The notes under the pieces were generated by a model, which was given only the letters and a program-made list of their open reading frames with translations, did not search any database and was not told the DNA's origin. A stretch of DNA of 64,000 bases from Lysinibacillus sp. G4S2 (GTDB lineage Bacteria > Bacillota > Bacilli > Bacillales_A > Planococcaceae): NCBI RefSeq assembly GCF_030348505.1, contig NZ_JAUCFJ010000002.1:1492001-1556000 (forward strand). The letters run 5' to 3'. The position numbers were made by a program, and so were the translations under genes. Positions 24,794-33,029 of the stretch are shown here, in pieces (positions within the stretch are counted from its first letter, which is position 1; each line of letters opens with the position of its first letter).

Positions 24794-25657
24794 TTGAGTT
24801 GGATAGAGTCGATTCAAAAAGCAATTAATTATATCGAGGAGCATTTATTAGATGACATCACAATGGAGAAAATTGCACGAGAGGTAAATTCTTCTGTCTT
24901 TCATTTTCAAAGGACGTTCTCAATTTTAACGGATATGTCTATTGCAGATTATATAAGACGAAGAAGATTAACTTTAGCAGCACAGGAATTAATAAATACA
25001 GAGCAAAAAATAATCGATCTCGCCTACAAATATGGCTACGACTCTCCTGAAGCTTTCACAAAGGCATTTCGTAAGCAGCATCACGTAACGCCTAGTGAAG
25101 CAAGAAAGAAGCAATGTCAATTACAATCATACAATCGCCTGGTCATCCAGGTAAGCTTGAAGGGAGCAGAACCAATGAAGTATAAAATCGTAGAAAAAGA
25201 AAAGTTTCAAGTGGTCGGAGTAAAAAGAACGTATAATTGTCAAAATGGTGAGAATACGAGAGAAATCCCTAAATTTTGGGATGAGATTAACAGCAAGGGG
25301 ATGGATCATCAATTATTTTCATTAAATAATGGAGAAATTAAAGGGGTGCTTGGCGTCTGTGCACCAAATGTCAGCGAACAAAAAAATGGTTTTATTGATT
25401 ATTGGATTGCAACGGATCATATTGGGGATGTTCCAGAAGAACTGAAAGCAATGGAAGTTCCAGCATCAAAATGGGTTGTGTTTGAAGTACATGGTCCTAT
25501 GCCGGATGCTATGCAAAATACTTGGAAACAAATTTACTCTGAATGGTTCCCATCTAATCCATACGAACCTACTGGAACGGCTGAGCTTGAAGTGTACTCA
25601 GACGAAGATCCATTTAGTCCTGATCTTTATTCTGAAATTTGGATTCCGATTAAGTAA
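24794..25657 (+). CDS. AraC-family regulator with GyrI-like effector domain
   Basis: 287 residues, TTG start preceded by AAGGAGTG. Residues 1-105 hold two helix-turn-helix motifs of the AraC type (ITMEKIAREVNSSVFHFQRT and IIDLAYKYGYDSPEAFTKAF, ending HHVTPSEARKK). Residues ~125-287 form a GyrI/SOUL-like effector-binding domain (KYKIVEKEKFQVVGVKR ... LEVYSDEDPF ... YSEIWIPIK). This is the architecture of B. subtilis YdeE. Such proteins sense small hydrophobic molecules; the target is unknown. No neighbouring efflux gene is seen. Confidence 0.85.
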   Translation: MSWIESIQKAINYIEEHLLDDITMEKIAREVNSSVFHFQRTFSILTDMSIADYIRRRRLTLAAQELINTEQKIIDLAYKYGYDSPEAFTKAFRKQHHVTPSEARKKQCQLQSYNRLVIQVSLKGAEPMKYKIVEKEKFQVVGVKRTYNCQNGENTREIPKFWDEINSKGMDHQLFSLNNGEIKGVLGVCAPNVSEQKNGFIDYWIATDHIGDVPEELKAMEVPASKWVVFEVHGPMPDAMQNTWKQIYSEWFPSNPYEPTGTAELEVYSDEDPFSPDLYSEIWIPIK

Positions 25658-25670
25658 CAGAAATGAAAGC

Positions 25671-25712
25671 AGCCAAGAATGTTCATTAGATAACATTCTT
25701 GGCTTTTATTTT
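25671..25712 (+). terminator. Terminator of the AraC-type gene
   Basis: AGCCAAGAATGTT and AACATTCTTGGCT form a 13-bp stem followed by TTTATTTTTTT. Confidence 0.88.
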
Positions 25713-25723
25713 TTTACATTAAT

Positions 25724-26248
25724 TTATTTTCTGAAAGAGTAAACGTTAATGTCATAAAAAGATTCTGTTGATTCTTCATATTCTTGAAATGTTCCTTCAA
25801 ACGTAAAATTCAATTTCTCTACTACTTTTATAGAATTACTATTACCAGGCTCTATTTTTGCTACAATTTTAGTGATGCTTAAAGTGGTGAAAGCAAATTC
25901 AATCAAAGCGGAAATACATTCCGGCGCATAGCCCTTTCCCCAATGTGCTTTGGCAAGATCATAGCCAATTTCTGCAGTAGCACTTTCTACGTCAAATGAA
26001 TTGAATCCACAAGAGCCGATAATCCCATTTGATTCCTTCTCAATAATTGAAAAACGAATAGCCCTATGCTCCTCGGTCAATTGATCAAAAAGCTCAATCA
26101 TTTCCTTCGCCTGTTCTTCATGTGTGAAATTTGCGATATTCATAAATTTTGTAACTTCAGGGTCTGACCAAATTTTAAATAAACTATGTGCATCAGCCAT
26201 CTTCATTTTTCGTAAAAATAATCTTTTTGTGTAAATTTGTTCGATCAA
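25724..26248 (-). CDS. GNAT acetyltransferase, RimJ/RimL type
   Basis: 174 residues from the TTG at 26248, eight bases after GGAGG; the longer ORF upstream runs through a repeat and is not coding. The start TKRLFLRKMKMADAHSLFKI, the acetyl-CoA site GYDLAKAHWGKGYAPEC and the C-terminal NSNSIKVVEKLNFTFEG are standard for the RimJ/RimL subgroup, which acetylates N-termini of ribosomal proteins or small amines. A short palindrome AATTATGC-CGAG-GCATAATT lies upstream (about 26286-26305). Confidence 0.85.
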   Translation of the reverse strand: MIEQIYTKRLFLRKMKMADAHSLFKIWSDPEVTKFMNIANFTHEEQAKEMIELFDQLTEEHRAIRFSIIEKESNGIIGSCGFNSFDVESATAEIGYDLAKAHWGKGYAPECISALIEFAFTTLSITKIVAKIEPGNSNSIKVVEKLNFTFEGTFQEYEESTESFYDINVYSFRK

Positions 26249-26574
26249 TACTTTTACCTCCAAGTTTTTAAAGCGTCTGGACGTAATTATGCCGAGGCAT
26301 AATTGATATAAGTTTGGATGAAAAATATTGCTATCTGCGCATAATTCAGTCCCTTCAAATTTTATGTACCTATTATACAACGTTTCAATATTAAACAATA
26401 ATTCCAGTAATCGCTAAAGTGTTGTACTGTATGAAGATATCAGGCGTGTTGATTAGGAAAAAATAGGTTTATTATTGATCAATGAAAGGGTTTTTCTTGT
26501 TGCTAATTAGTGTCGAGCCCCGAAACAGAATCTCTCAAGCTACTTTCTTTCTTTTTATAGGAATACTTTGAAGA

Positions 26575-26679
26575 TTTATCGAAACAAAATCGCTCTTTAT
26601 CGAAACTATTTGAGCTTTTATCGAAACAAAATCTCATTTTATCGAAACTATTTGGGCTTTTATCGAAAAACAAGCCTTT
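26575..26679 (+). repeat. 21-bp tandem repeat, five units
   Basis: TTTATCGAAAC recurs exactly every 21 bases at 26575, 26596, 26617, 26638 and 26659. The intervening ten bases alternate between AAAATCGCTC-like and TATTTGAGCT-like, so the real unit is a 42-bp pair. No start codon opens the frame, so it is not a gene. Confidence 0.8.
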
Positions 26680-26726
26680 CTATCAAAGAAATCAACCACA
26701 TGTTATGATGAAGAGCTTGTAGTGAA

Positions 26727-27219
26727 GGGCTACTCGACGCTCGCTAGCAGGAAGCCTTGCTCTGTGCGAAAGCGAAGCGTCAGCGACAAAATGTTTTATC
26801 TGTGCGAAAGCGAAGCGACAGCAACAAATTGTTTTATCTGTGCGAAAGCGAAGCGACAGTAACAAATTGTTTTATCTGTGCGAAAGCGAAGCGACAGCAA
26901 CAAATTGTTTTATCTGTGCGAAAGCGAAGCGACAGCAACAAATTGTTTTATCTGTGCGAAAGCGAAGCGACAGCAACAAATTGTTTTATCTGTGCGAAAG
27001 CGAAGCGACAGCAACAAATTGTTTTATCTGTGCGAAAGCGAAGCGACAGCAACAAATTGTTTTATCTGTGCGAAAGCGAAGCGACAGCAACAAATTGTTT
27101 TATCTGTGCGAAAGCGAAGCGACAGCAACAAATTGTTTTATCTGTGCGAAAGCGAAGCGACAGCAACAAATTGTTTTATCTGTGCGAAAGCGAAGCGACA
27201 GCAACAAAGCGAGTAGCCC
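26727..27219 (+). repeat. 38-bp tandem array flanked by 10-bp inverted repeats
   Basis: Twelve units start every 38 bases from 26761 to 27179. Each contains TCTGTGCGAAAGCGAAGCGA, then CAGCAACAAATTGTTTTA. Units 4-11 look almost identical; the first and last diverge. GGGCTACTCG (26727-26736) and CGAGTAGCCC (27210-27219) are perfect inverted repeats that frame the array. There are no unique spacers, so it is not a CRISPR. The long open frames across it arise because three units make 38 codons and the unit has no stop in any forward frame. A second array with the same borders lies at 62.9-63.25 kb. Confidence 0.85.
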
Positions 27220-27263
27220 GTAGCGGAAATCAGATCCTTCTAATTTAATTAGGGTGGATAAAA

Positions 27264-27314
27264 ATGGTTAATCAACACACCTGTGAAGACATATCAAAAG
27301 AATTGAGGAAATGA
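27264..27314 (+). CDS. 16-codon upstream ORF coupled to acetyltransferase
   Basis: ATG at 27264 with AGGGTGG eight bases upstream; product MVNQHTCEDISKELRK, stopping at TGA (27312-27314), three bases before the acetyltransferase ATG. The block GGATAAA.ATGGTTAATCAAC is shared with 63.27-63.30 kb next to the other array. It may act as a coupled leader or be the conserved border of the repeat element. Confidence 0.35.
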   Translation: MVNQHTCEDISKELRK

Positions 27315-27316
27315 TA

Positions 27317-28099
27317 ATGATCAAGGTAACGACCGAGGATTATTCGATTATCAAAGAAACAATAGGAAGGGCGCCAACATTTGTCTATAGCATACTAGAT
27401 CAGGTAATAGAAGGCGCTGTCTATGCCGACAATGTAAGCTTTCATTCACTATTATTTCAAACCAAATCGGGAATATACTATGTTAATGGTGATTCGTCCA
27501 GCGAGGCATTAGTAAGTAAACTCGTGACTTTAATACAAGAATCTATTGAACAAAGTAAACGTTTCACACTTTTTTCTTACTCAGATGAATGGAACGAAAA
27601 AATTGAGCAACGATTAAATAGTCGTGTAAAAAAACTAGAAAGATACACTTTTAGCTTTGATGTAAATGCTTATAACAATCGAGAGAAACGAAATTCACTT
27701 GACTACGATTTCATTACAATCAGCCAACATCAAATTGATCATTGTTTAGAATTTGACAGTAAATATTATGAGGAATACTGGGGTTCTACTAGTAATTTTC
27801 TTGAAAATGGTTTTGGTTTTTGTCTTCAGCATGGAGACAAGATTGTTAGTGAAGCCGTCTCTATTTTCAAATCACATCAATTTGCAGAGGTTGATATAAT
27901 AACTGATTCGAATTATAGGGGAAAAGGATTAGCAAGCTTCATTGCAGAGAAATTTATTGATTATTGCCTCGTAAATGATGTGCAGCCTTGTTGGGATTGC
28001 GATATTCAAAATCAAGGATCTTATCATTTAGGCACTAAACTAGGCTTTACTGATCCAAAAAAATATGCAGTTTTTTATAAGGATAGGCTCACGTTGTAG
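27317..28099 (+). CDS. GNAT family acetyltransferase
   Basis: 260 residues from the ATG at 27317 (GAGGAA six bases upstream). The two-part architecture (N-terminal degenerate domain, then a GNAT core in the last ~110 residues) is that of the GNAT_acetyltran family. The core has VSEAVSIFKSHQFAEVDIIT and the acetyl-CoA loop YRGKGLASFIAEKF, then WDCDIQNQGSYHLGTKLGF. Substrate unknown. Ends at a bidirectional terminator shared with the phospholipase-like gene. Confidence 0.82.
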   Translation: MIKVTTEDYSIIKETIGRAPTFVYSILDQVIEGAVYADNVSFHSLLFQTKSGIYYVNGDSSSEALVSKLVTLIQESIEQSKRFTLFSYSDEWNEKIEQRLNSRVKKLERYTFSFDVNAYNNREKRNSLDYDFITISQHQIDHCLEFDSKYYEEYWGSTSNFLENGFGFCLQHGDKIVSEAVSIFKSHQFAEVDIITDSNYRGKGLASFIAEKFIDYCLVNDVQPCWDCDIQNQGSYHLGTKLGFTDPKKYAVFYKDRLTL

Positions 28100-28125
28100 A
28101 AAAAAACATCGTGAGCTTTTTTATT
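28087..28125 (+). terminator. Terminator of the GNAT gene
   Basis: GCTCACG ... CGTGAGC with a 17-base loop, then six T residues. Confidence 0.8.
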
Positions 28126-28127
28126 GC

Positions 28128-28391
28128 TTAAAAGAACCGATTACGCATTTCGAAGATATTGTAAAACAATCTAGCATCTCTAGCCATTTTATTATTTGCA
28201 TTCATTTGTGGTCGTAAGCAATTTTGGAACATTTCATCGCAGTATCTTGTTCTACCGTATCGAGCATAACATTCGTCGTGTAATTTGCAGCATGAATCTA
28301 CAGCATTTATGGGTTCGCCCGGTCCTGAACATCCTGGTCCACAGTATTTATAACCAGGGTAACAAAAACCAAATTTGCGTTGTCTATACAT
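28128..28391 (-). CDS. Small phospholipase A2-like protein
   Basis: 87 residues from the ATG at 28391 (AGGAGA seven bases upstream; an adjacent ATG lies at 28394). It carries the two diagnostic pieces of secreted-type phospholipase A2: the calcium loop YCGPGCSGPG and, 12 residues later, the active-site helix CCKLHDECY with the His-Asp pair. CDEMFQNCL downstream supplies further cysteines and acidic residues. The family hydrolyses the sn-2 ester of phospholipids; the domain also occurs in parvovirus capsids. There is no signal peptide, so it acts inside, in the spore or after lysis. The protein is close to a bare catalytic core. The fold is likely; the activity is inference. Confidence 0.72.
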   Translation of the reverse strand: MYRQRKFGFCYPGYKYCGPGCSGPGEPINAVDSCCKLHDECYARYGRTRYCDEMFQNCLRPQMNANNKMARDARLFYNIFEMRNRFF

Positions 28392-28611
28392 CATCTAATC
28401 TCCTTTTCTAAAAGATAATTGTTACTATAAAATATGGAATTTTTGCTTTTAGAAGGGGATTATAAACTAATGTATTTGAAAAAAAGCAAATAACTGATGA
28501 TCAAACTATAGTTTGTAAGGTTACTGTAAGCTTAAAAAAAACCTACTGTAAGGATAGGAAGCTATGATAGCCATAGCGCAGTAAAGTATGAAAGATAAGG
28601 AGTTTTAAAGA

Positions 28612-29658
28612 ATGAATCCATCCGTTACTCAAAAAGAGAGAATTGTTTCCTTAGACATTATTCGTGGGTTGGCGTTATTTGGCATTTTATTTATAAATGT
28701 AGCGGCCTACCAGGTAATAGATGAGGGAAGACCGATGCCTGACTATAGTGGAATAAATGGTGTTATTAATACGCTTATTGAAATTTTTATACAGAAGAAA
28801 TTCTTTTCGATTTTTTCATTCCTCTTTGGTGTAGGCTTTTATATTTTTGCTTCACGTGCAGAAGCTCGTGGCGATAAGCCAAGATGGCGTTTTGCGAGAC
28901 GTTTATTAGCGTTATTACTAATAGGCATTGTCCATATTGTTATTTTTTGGGGTTCAATCCTTGCTATGTATGCAGTAGTAGGTTTCTTCCTTATACCTTT
29001 TTACAATGCAAAGGTTTCAACGATTAGTAAATGGCTATTCGCTATTATTACAGTTCATGTATTTGGCATACTCGGACAAATATTTATGCCAAATCAAGGA
29101 GCATTTTCAACTGTTTTTAGTTTATTAGGAAATGATACAGTTGCTATTTTTATTATGTTTTTAAGTGGTTTTTTAGTAGCGAAAATTGATTGAATTAGTC
29201 ATGTAGGTGAATATTCAAAACAAATAAAGTGGATACAATTTGTGGCATTCCCATTCTTTGTAGGCATTTCGCTTTGGATTTGGTTTGCCTCTCAAGCAGG
29301 TGATCAAAATCTTCAATTAATTATTGGTTTAGGGGTAATTCCGACAACGTATTTTTATTTAGCTTGTCTATTTGTTATGTTGGAGAATAAGAGAATCGTG
29401 AAGCTTCTTAAGCCAATTGGACGAGTTGGTCAAATGGCCTTTACCAACTACTTAGCTCAAAGTTTTATTGGGCTAGCTATTATTTCATGTATGGGTCTTG
29501 AAGTTGTATCGCCTTCTGATGTTGTTATCATTGCAATTTTAATTTTTGTCATTCAAATGATTTTTAGTGTCATCTGGTTTAAATTCTTTAAAATGGGACC
29601 ATTTGAAAAGGTGTGGCGTTTTATGACATATGGAAGAAAGACAGTGCCAAATAAATAA
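28612..29658 (+). pseudogene. DUF418/YeiB-like membrane protein split by in-frame TGA
   Basis: Two open stretches (28612-29193 and 29194-29658) are in the same frame and separated only by TGA at 29191-29193. Read through, they give a multi-span protein of about 348 residues with the family start RIVSLDIIRGLALFGILFIN, the middle FSIFSFLFGVGF, and the C-terminal DUF418 part (RVGQMAFTNYLAQSFIGL ... FKFFKMGPFEKVWR). AAGGAG lies nine bases before the ATG. The usual residue at the TGA position is unknown to me; a single base change (TGG, CGA or GGA) would explain it. UGA readthrough is known in Bacillus, so leaky full-length expression is possible. Confidence 0.8.
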
Positions 29659-29673
29659 AACAATTTTGTGCGA

Positions 29674-29720
29674 ACTCCCTGATGGTAAGATGATTTCAAT
29701 CTGTCAGGGAGTTTTAATGC
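29674..29720 (+). terminator. Terminator of the DUF418 gene
   Basis: AACTCCCTGA and TCAGGGAGTT form a 10-bp stem followed by TTAATG; weak T run. Confidence 0.6.
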
Positions 29721-29808
29721 TAGTATGGAATGTATGTAATTGTAAAAAAATGAAACTTAAAGTATGGGGAGTCCGTATACTAGATAACAAAATAAAGGAG
29801 AAATGGAT

Positions 29809-30561
29809 ATGGCAAAACAAATGAAAAAATATATAGCAGTGACTACGGCTTCATTAATGGCTATGCAATTAGCAGCGTGTGGGAATTCAGAAACACAGAC
29901 TGTTGAGGAGTCTTCTACTACTTCAGCTAATTCAAATAATTTTACTGAAGAAAATAATACGACAACAGCTGGCGGAGATTTACAAAGTGTCTATAATAGC
30001 GACATGGCAAATGCATGTGATGAATGGAAAGAAAATGATGATGGTTCTTTCGAGTGTTTAGATGAGAATTCGCCTCATTATGCACATCATTTCTTTAATG
30101 GACTTATGTATGCATCTGCCGGAGCAATGATAGGAAGTGCCATTTATAAAAGTCGCAATTTAAAGAATGGTACAGATAGAAAGGATAAAAGTCGCGGTTC
30201 AGTAGCACCAAGTATGACTAAAAGCAATACTAGCGAAAGTAAAAATACGAAATCAAACGGAATTACGACGAATGGCTCTCAAAAAACATCTGGTACAACA
30301 TCAGGTAGCTCAAATAGCTCAACAACAAATAGCTCAACAACAAAAAGTTCAACAACAAAAAGTTCAACAACAAATAGCTCAAATTCAAACTCAAATACAA
30401 GCGGTTCCAAGTCTTATTCGAGTGGTAAGCGTTCATACTCAAACAGTTCAGGTACATCGTCGAATAGTACTAATTCTTATTCAAATCACTCGTCATCCAG
30501 CACAGGGAAATCAGGCTTTGGCTCAGGTGGCGCTTCTCGAGGTGGCTCTTCATCTTCTTAA
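29809..30561 (+). CDS. Ser/Thr/Asn-rich lipoprotein, YgiB-like
   Basis: 250 residues from the ATG at 29809 (AAAGGAG eight bases upstream). The signal peptide ends in AMQLAAC, a lipobox. A central conserved part has CDEWKENDDGSFECLDE and a membrane-like GLMYASAGAMIGSAIYKS. The last 130 residues are low-complexity S/T/N/G with direct repeats of SSTTK and SSTTN, ending GFGSGGASRGGSSSS. It is followed after 14 bases by a glutathionylspermidine-synthase-type gene, as in E. coli ygiB-ygiC, where YgiB is a DUF1190 lipoprotein with a similar Ser/Gly tail. The role of this pair is unresolved; envelope stress is a common guess. Confidence 0.65.
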   Translation: MAKQMKKYIAVTTASLMAMQLAACGNSETQTVEESSTTSANSNNFTEENNTTTAGGDLQSVYNSDMANACDEWKENDDGSFECLDENSPHYAHHFFNGLMYASAGAMIGSAIYKSRNLKNGTDRKDKSRGSVAPSMTKSNTSESKNTKSNGITTNGSQKTSGTTSGSSNSSTTNSSTTKSSTTKSSTTNSSNSNSNTSGSKSYSSGKRSYSNSSGTSSNSTNSYSNHSSSSTGKSGFGSGGASRGGSSSS

Positions 30562-30575
30562 AAGGAGAAATCAAC

Positions 30576-31835
30576 ATGGACAATTATTTTCAACAACGCC
30601 AAGCGTTTTATTCTCAATTTCCTAATTTCTTCCCTGACTTTGAGGACCTTGAGTATGCCTTATACGATGTGCTAGATTTGCCCAAAGAAAAAATCGATGA
30701 AATTAACTATGCATCTACTATACTTTGGGAAATATTTTTAAAGGTTGGTAAACAATTTAAGCATTTATCGGATGAACAACTTTTAGCATTGGGCATTCGT
30801 TCTGAAATGATACCCTATATCGAATTAGATTATTTACAACAACAATCGGTACTTGCTCGCTTTGATTTTATTTGTACTGAGGATGGGCAAATAAAATGTC
30901 TTGAATTAAATGGTGAAACGCCATTTCTTGTCCAAGAAACTTTTGAGATAAATGAAGCGCTTTGTCATCATTTGGGGTTCGATAGTCCAAATGATGTTTC
31001 ACCATTACATAAAACATTGTCCGGTGCACTCTTTGCGGCTATGCATTATTTAAATGATTTAAAAAAACCTAAGATTGTCATTACAGGGAAAAGAGCTGAG
31101 GAAGATTATGAGGAATATTGTCAGGTACAGTTTTTAAAGAAATGTATACCTTTTGATGTAGAATATGTGCCTATACATGAGCTAATAATTTTTTCTAGTG
31201 ACACTGCTTCTGTAGCTCGAGGACTTTATACGGGGGCAATGGAGAAAATTGATATTTTGTATCGTCCTGCACACCCAGTAGAGTTTTTAATGGATGATGA
31301 GTCTTCTGATGGTGATCGTATTGGTCTGCAATTATTGGAACTTGTAAAAGATCAGCAGCTTGCAATTATTAACGCACCTGCTGCCTATGTACTGCAATCA
31401 AAAATTTTATTATGGCTCATTTGGGAACGAAGAAATGATCCGCTTCTGTTTAATGCAGAAGAACGAGCTGCCATTCAGACATATATGCTGCCAACATATA
31501 TTACTGCAGAGCCGTTTATTCAGGGAAATTTACCGTTTGTCAAGAAACCTGTATATTCACGGGAAGGTAATACTGTTGAAATTTATGCAGGGGATGGTAC
31601 GAAAACTAATGCTTCCGCAAATACCCATTATGATGATAATTTGTTTATTTATCAGCAGTATGTAGAAATGCCCACTATAACGATAAAGCTAAAGGATGGA
31701 TTACAGACAAAGAAATGGTTAATCGGCTCATTTATCGCTGATAATCGTGCATGTGGCTTATCTTGTAGAGTAGGCAATCAAATTACAGAATGGGATTCGC
31801 ACTGGCTAGCGGTTGGATATAGGAAAGAAACCTAA
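30576..31835 (+). CDS. Glutathionylspermidine synthase-family ATP-grasp protein
   Basis: 419 residues, the size of YgiC/YjfC proteins. It matches the C-terminal synthetase half of glutathionylspermidine synthase: the N-terminal FDFICTEDGQIKCLELNGETPF (ATP-grasp acceptor loop), the central LYRPAHPVEFL, and late VKKPVYSREGN with YQQYVEMP and IADNRACGLSCR. ATP-grasp enzymes join a carboxylate to an amine. The organism is unlikely to make glutathionylspermidine, so the true substrates are unknown and may involve the preceding lipoprotein. AAAGGAG precedes the ATG. The two genes form an operon. Confidence 0.85.
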   Translation: MDNYFQQRQAFYSQFPNFFPDFEDLEYALYDVLDLPKEKIDEINYASTILWEIFLKVGKQFKHLSDEQLLALGIRSEMIPYIELDYLQQQSVLARFDFICTEDGQIKCLELNGETPFLVQETFEINEALCHHLGFDSPNDVSPLHKTLSGALFAAMHYLNDLKKPKIVITGKRAEEDYEEYCQVQFLKKCIPFDVEYVPIHELIIFSSDTASVARGLYTGAMEKIDILYRPAHPVEFLMDDESSDGDRIGLQLLELVKDQQLAIINAPAAYVLQSKILLWLIWERRNDPLLFNAEERAAIQTYMLPTYITAEPFIQGNLPFVKKPVYSREGNTVEIYAGDGTKTNASANTHYDDNLFIYQQYVEMPTITIKLKDGLQTKKWLIGSFIADNRACGLSCRVGNQITEWDSHWLAVGYRKET

Positions 31836-31894
31836 AGAAATTTCGCCTTGGCGTAATTTTGTAGCTGTCGTAAAAATAAGCATTGCTGAATGAG

Positions 31895-31938
31895 ATAAAA
31901 ATCGGCGAGACTTTCTATAAAGTTTCGCCGATTTTTAT
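31895..31938 (+). terminator. Terminator, probably bidirectional
   Basis: AAAAATCGGCGAGACTT and AAGTTTCGCCGATTTTT form a long stem between the convergent genes. Confidence 0.85.
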
Positions 31939-31945
31939 AGCTTTA

Positions 31946-32419
31946 TTACTCATTCCAACCTTTGCAAACATCAACCCATTCTTGATATGGTGTATAAGTT
32001 TCTAATTCAGAAATAGTAAGCTCAATGGCGGAATTACTACTACCGCATGCAGGGAATACCGTTGCAAAGCGTTTAAGTGATTCATCTAGATAAATTGCGA
32101 CGCCCTCATTTATGCCGAAAGGACAAACACCGCCTACATCATGTCCAATCTTTTCAAGTACTTCATCTTTTCCAAGCATCTTCGCCTTCGTGCCAAAAAT
32201 GGCTTTATATTTTGCATTGTCGATTTTGGCATCGCCCGCAGCAACAATTAATATAGCTCCATCATTCACTTGAAACGACAAGGATTTTGCAATGCGTTCA
32301 GGCTCACATCCGAGTGCCTGGGCCGCAAGTTCAACAGTCGCTGAGCTTTCGTTTAGCTCCTGTATTTTGTGTTCAACATTCCATTGTGCTAAATAATTAC
32401 GTACTTTTTCAATAGCCAT
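31946..32419 (-). CDS. ybaK: YbaK/EbsC-family aminoacyl-tRNA deacylase
   Basis: 157 residues, typical length. The fold is recognisable from ELAAQALGCEPERIAKSLSF, the catalytic-pocket region AAGDAKIDNAKYKAIFG, VGGVCPFG and the FPACGSSNSAIELT stretch. Members hydrolyse mischarged Cys-tRNA(Pro) or Ala-tRNA(Pro) in trans and so guard translation; which one applies here is not decided. AAGGAGG precedes the ATG. Single gene. Confidence 0.88.
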   Translation of the reverse strand: MAIEKVRNYLAQWNVEHKIQELNESSATVELAAQALGCEPERIAKSLSFQVNDGAILIVAAGDAKIDNAKYKAIFGTKAKMLGKDEVLEKIGHDVGGVCPFGINEGVAIYLDESLKRFATVFPACGSSNSAIELTISELETYTPYQEWVDVCKGWNE

Positions 32420-32525
32420 ATGTAATACCTCCTTACAATACTATGTTTTATTTTAACATAATTTTCTGAATACATCGTTGTTTATCTCCGGAAATGATCT
32501 AGTGTAAAATTACTCGTAACGGTAC

Positions 32526-32663
32526 ATACTCGTATCTAAATTTTATGCAGTTACAGCAGGAACAGATAGTCCTAATGTAAAGAAATTTATCGACTTGGTT
32601 GTATCAGATGAGGGGCAAGTGCTAGTCGAAAAAGTTGGCTATGTAGCGGTGGAAATAGAGTAA
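32526..32663 (+). pseudogene. C-terminal fragment of a PstS-like phosphate-binding protein
   Basis: About 45 codons in frame (SKFYAVTAGTDSPNVKKFID then LVVSDEGQVLVEKVGYVAV, TAA at 32661). These match the last part of periplasmic phosphate-binding proteins (KxFIDFVLSxEGQ..VExxGYVP). There is no start or upstream part; no pst genes are nearby. A deletion remnant. Confidence 0.6.
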
Positions 32664-32700
32664 ATAGTTTGCTATACTAGTAATATAATCACATATAATA

Positions 32701-32828
32701 GTTTTCTAGGGTTCCGTAGCAAATGCTAGTCTGGTCCGAGAGAAAACCACAAATTGATTTTGTGACACGGAAGGATAAAAGCCTGGGAGAGAGTACTGTT
32801 TACAGCAGTGTTCCTTAGGCTTTTTTTG
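32701..32828 (+). promoter_or_regulatory. Guanidine-I (ykkC) riboswitch with terminator
   Basis: The ykkC core is clear: CTAGGGTTCCGTAGC, CTGGTCCGAGAGAAAAC, then ACACGGAAGGATAAAAGCC and GGGAGAG. AAAAGCCT (32777-32784) pairs with AGGCTTTT (32817-32824) in the terminator that guanidine binding prevents. The two SMR exporter genes it should control begin 200 bases later. Confidence 0.96.
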
Positions 32829-33029
32829 TTTGACTAAATCGATGCTGAGGGAAGGAAGTTAAAAATACTTTTTTGTCGCCCGATTAAAGGTTGGATAGAA
32901 TACCTTAATCCGCTTTGGAGGGGAACCATTCAAAGTACTCAGCTAAGCGTGAGGCTCATTTTGCTTAGAGCCAACTACTCAAGTAATAGTCATTCAGCGG
33001 TGTCTAACAATAATATGGAGGAATTCGCA

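Noticed and set aside
26727..27219. CRISPR array
   Set aside because: Units are contiguous direct repeats without unique spacers, and no cas genes are present.
26757..27248. 163-residue open frame over the 38-bp array
   Set aside because: It exists only because the repeat unit lacks stops in all forward frames; no ribosome site, and the same peptide blocks appear in all three frames.
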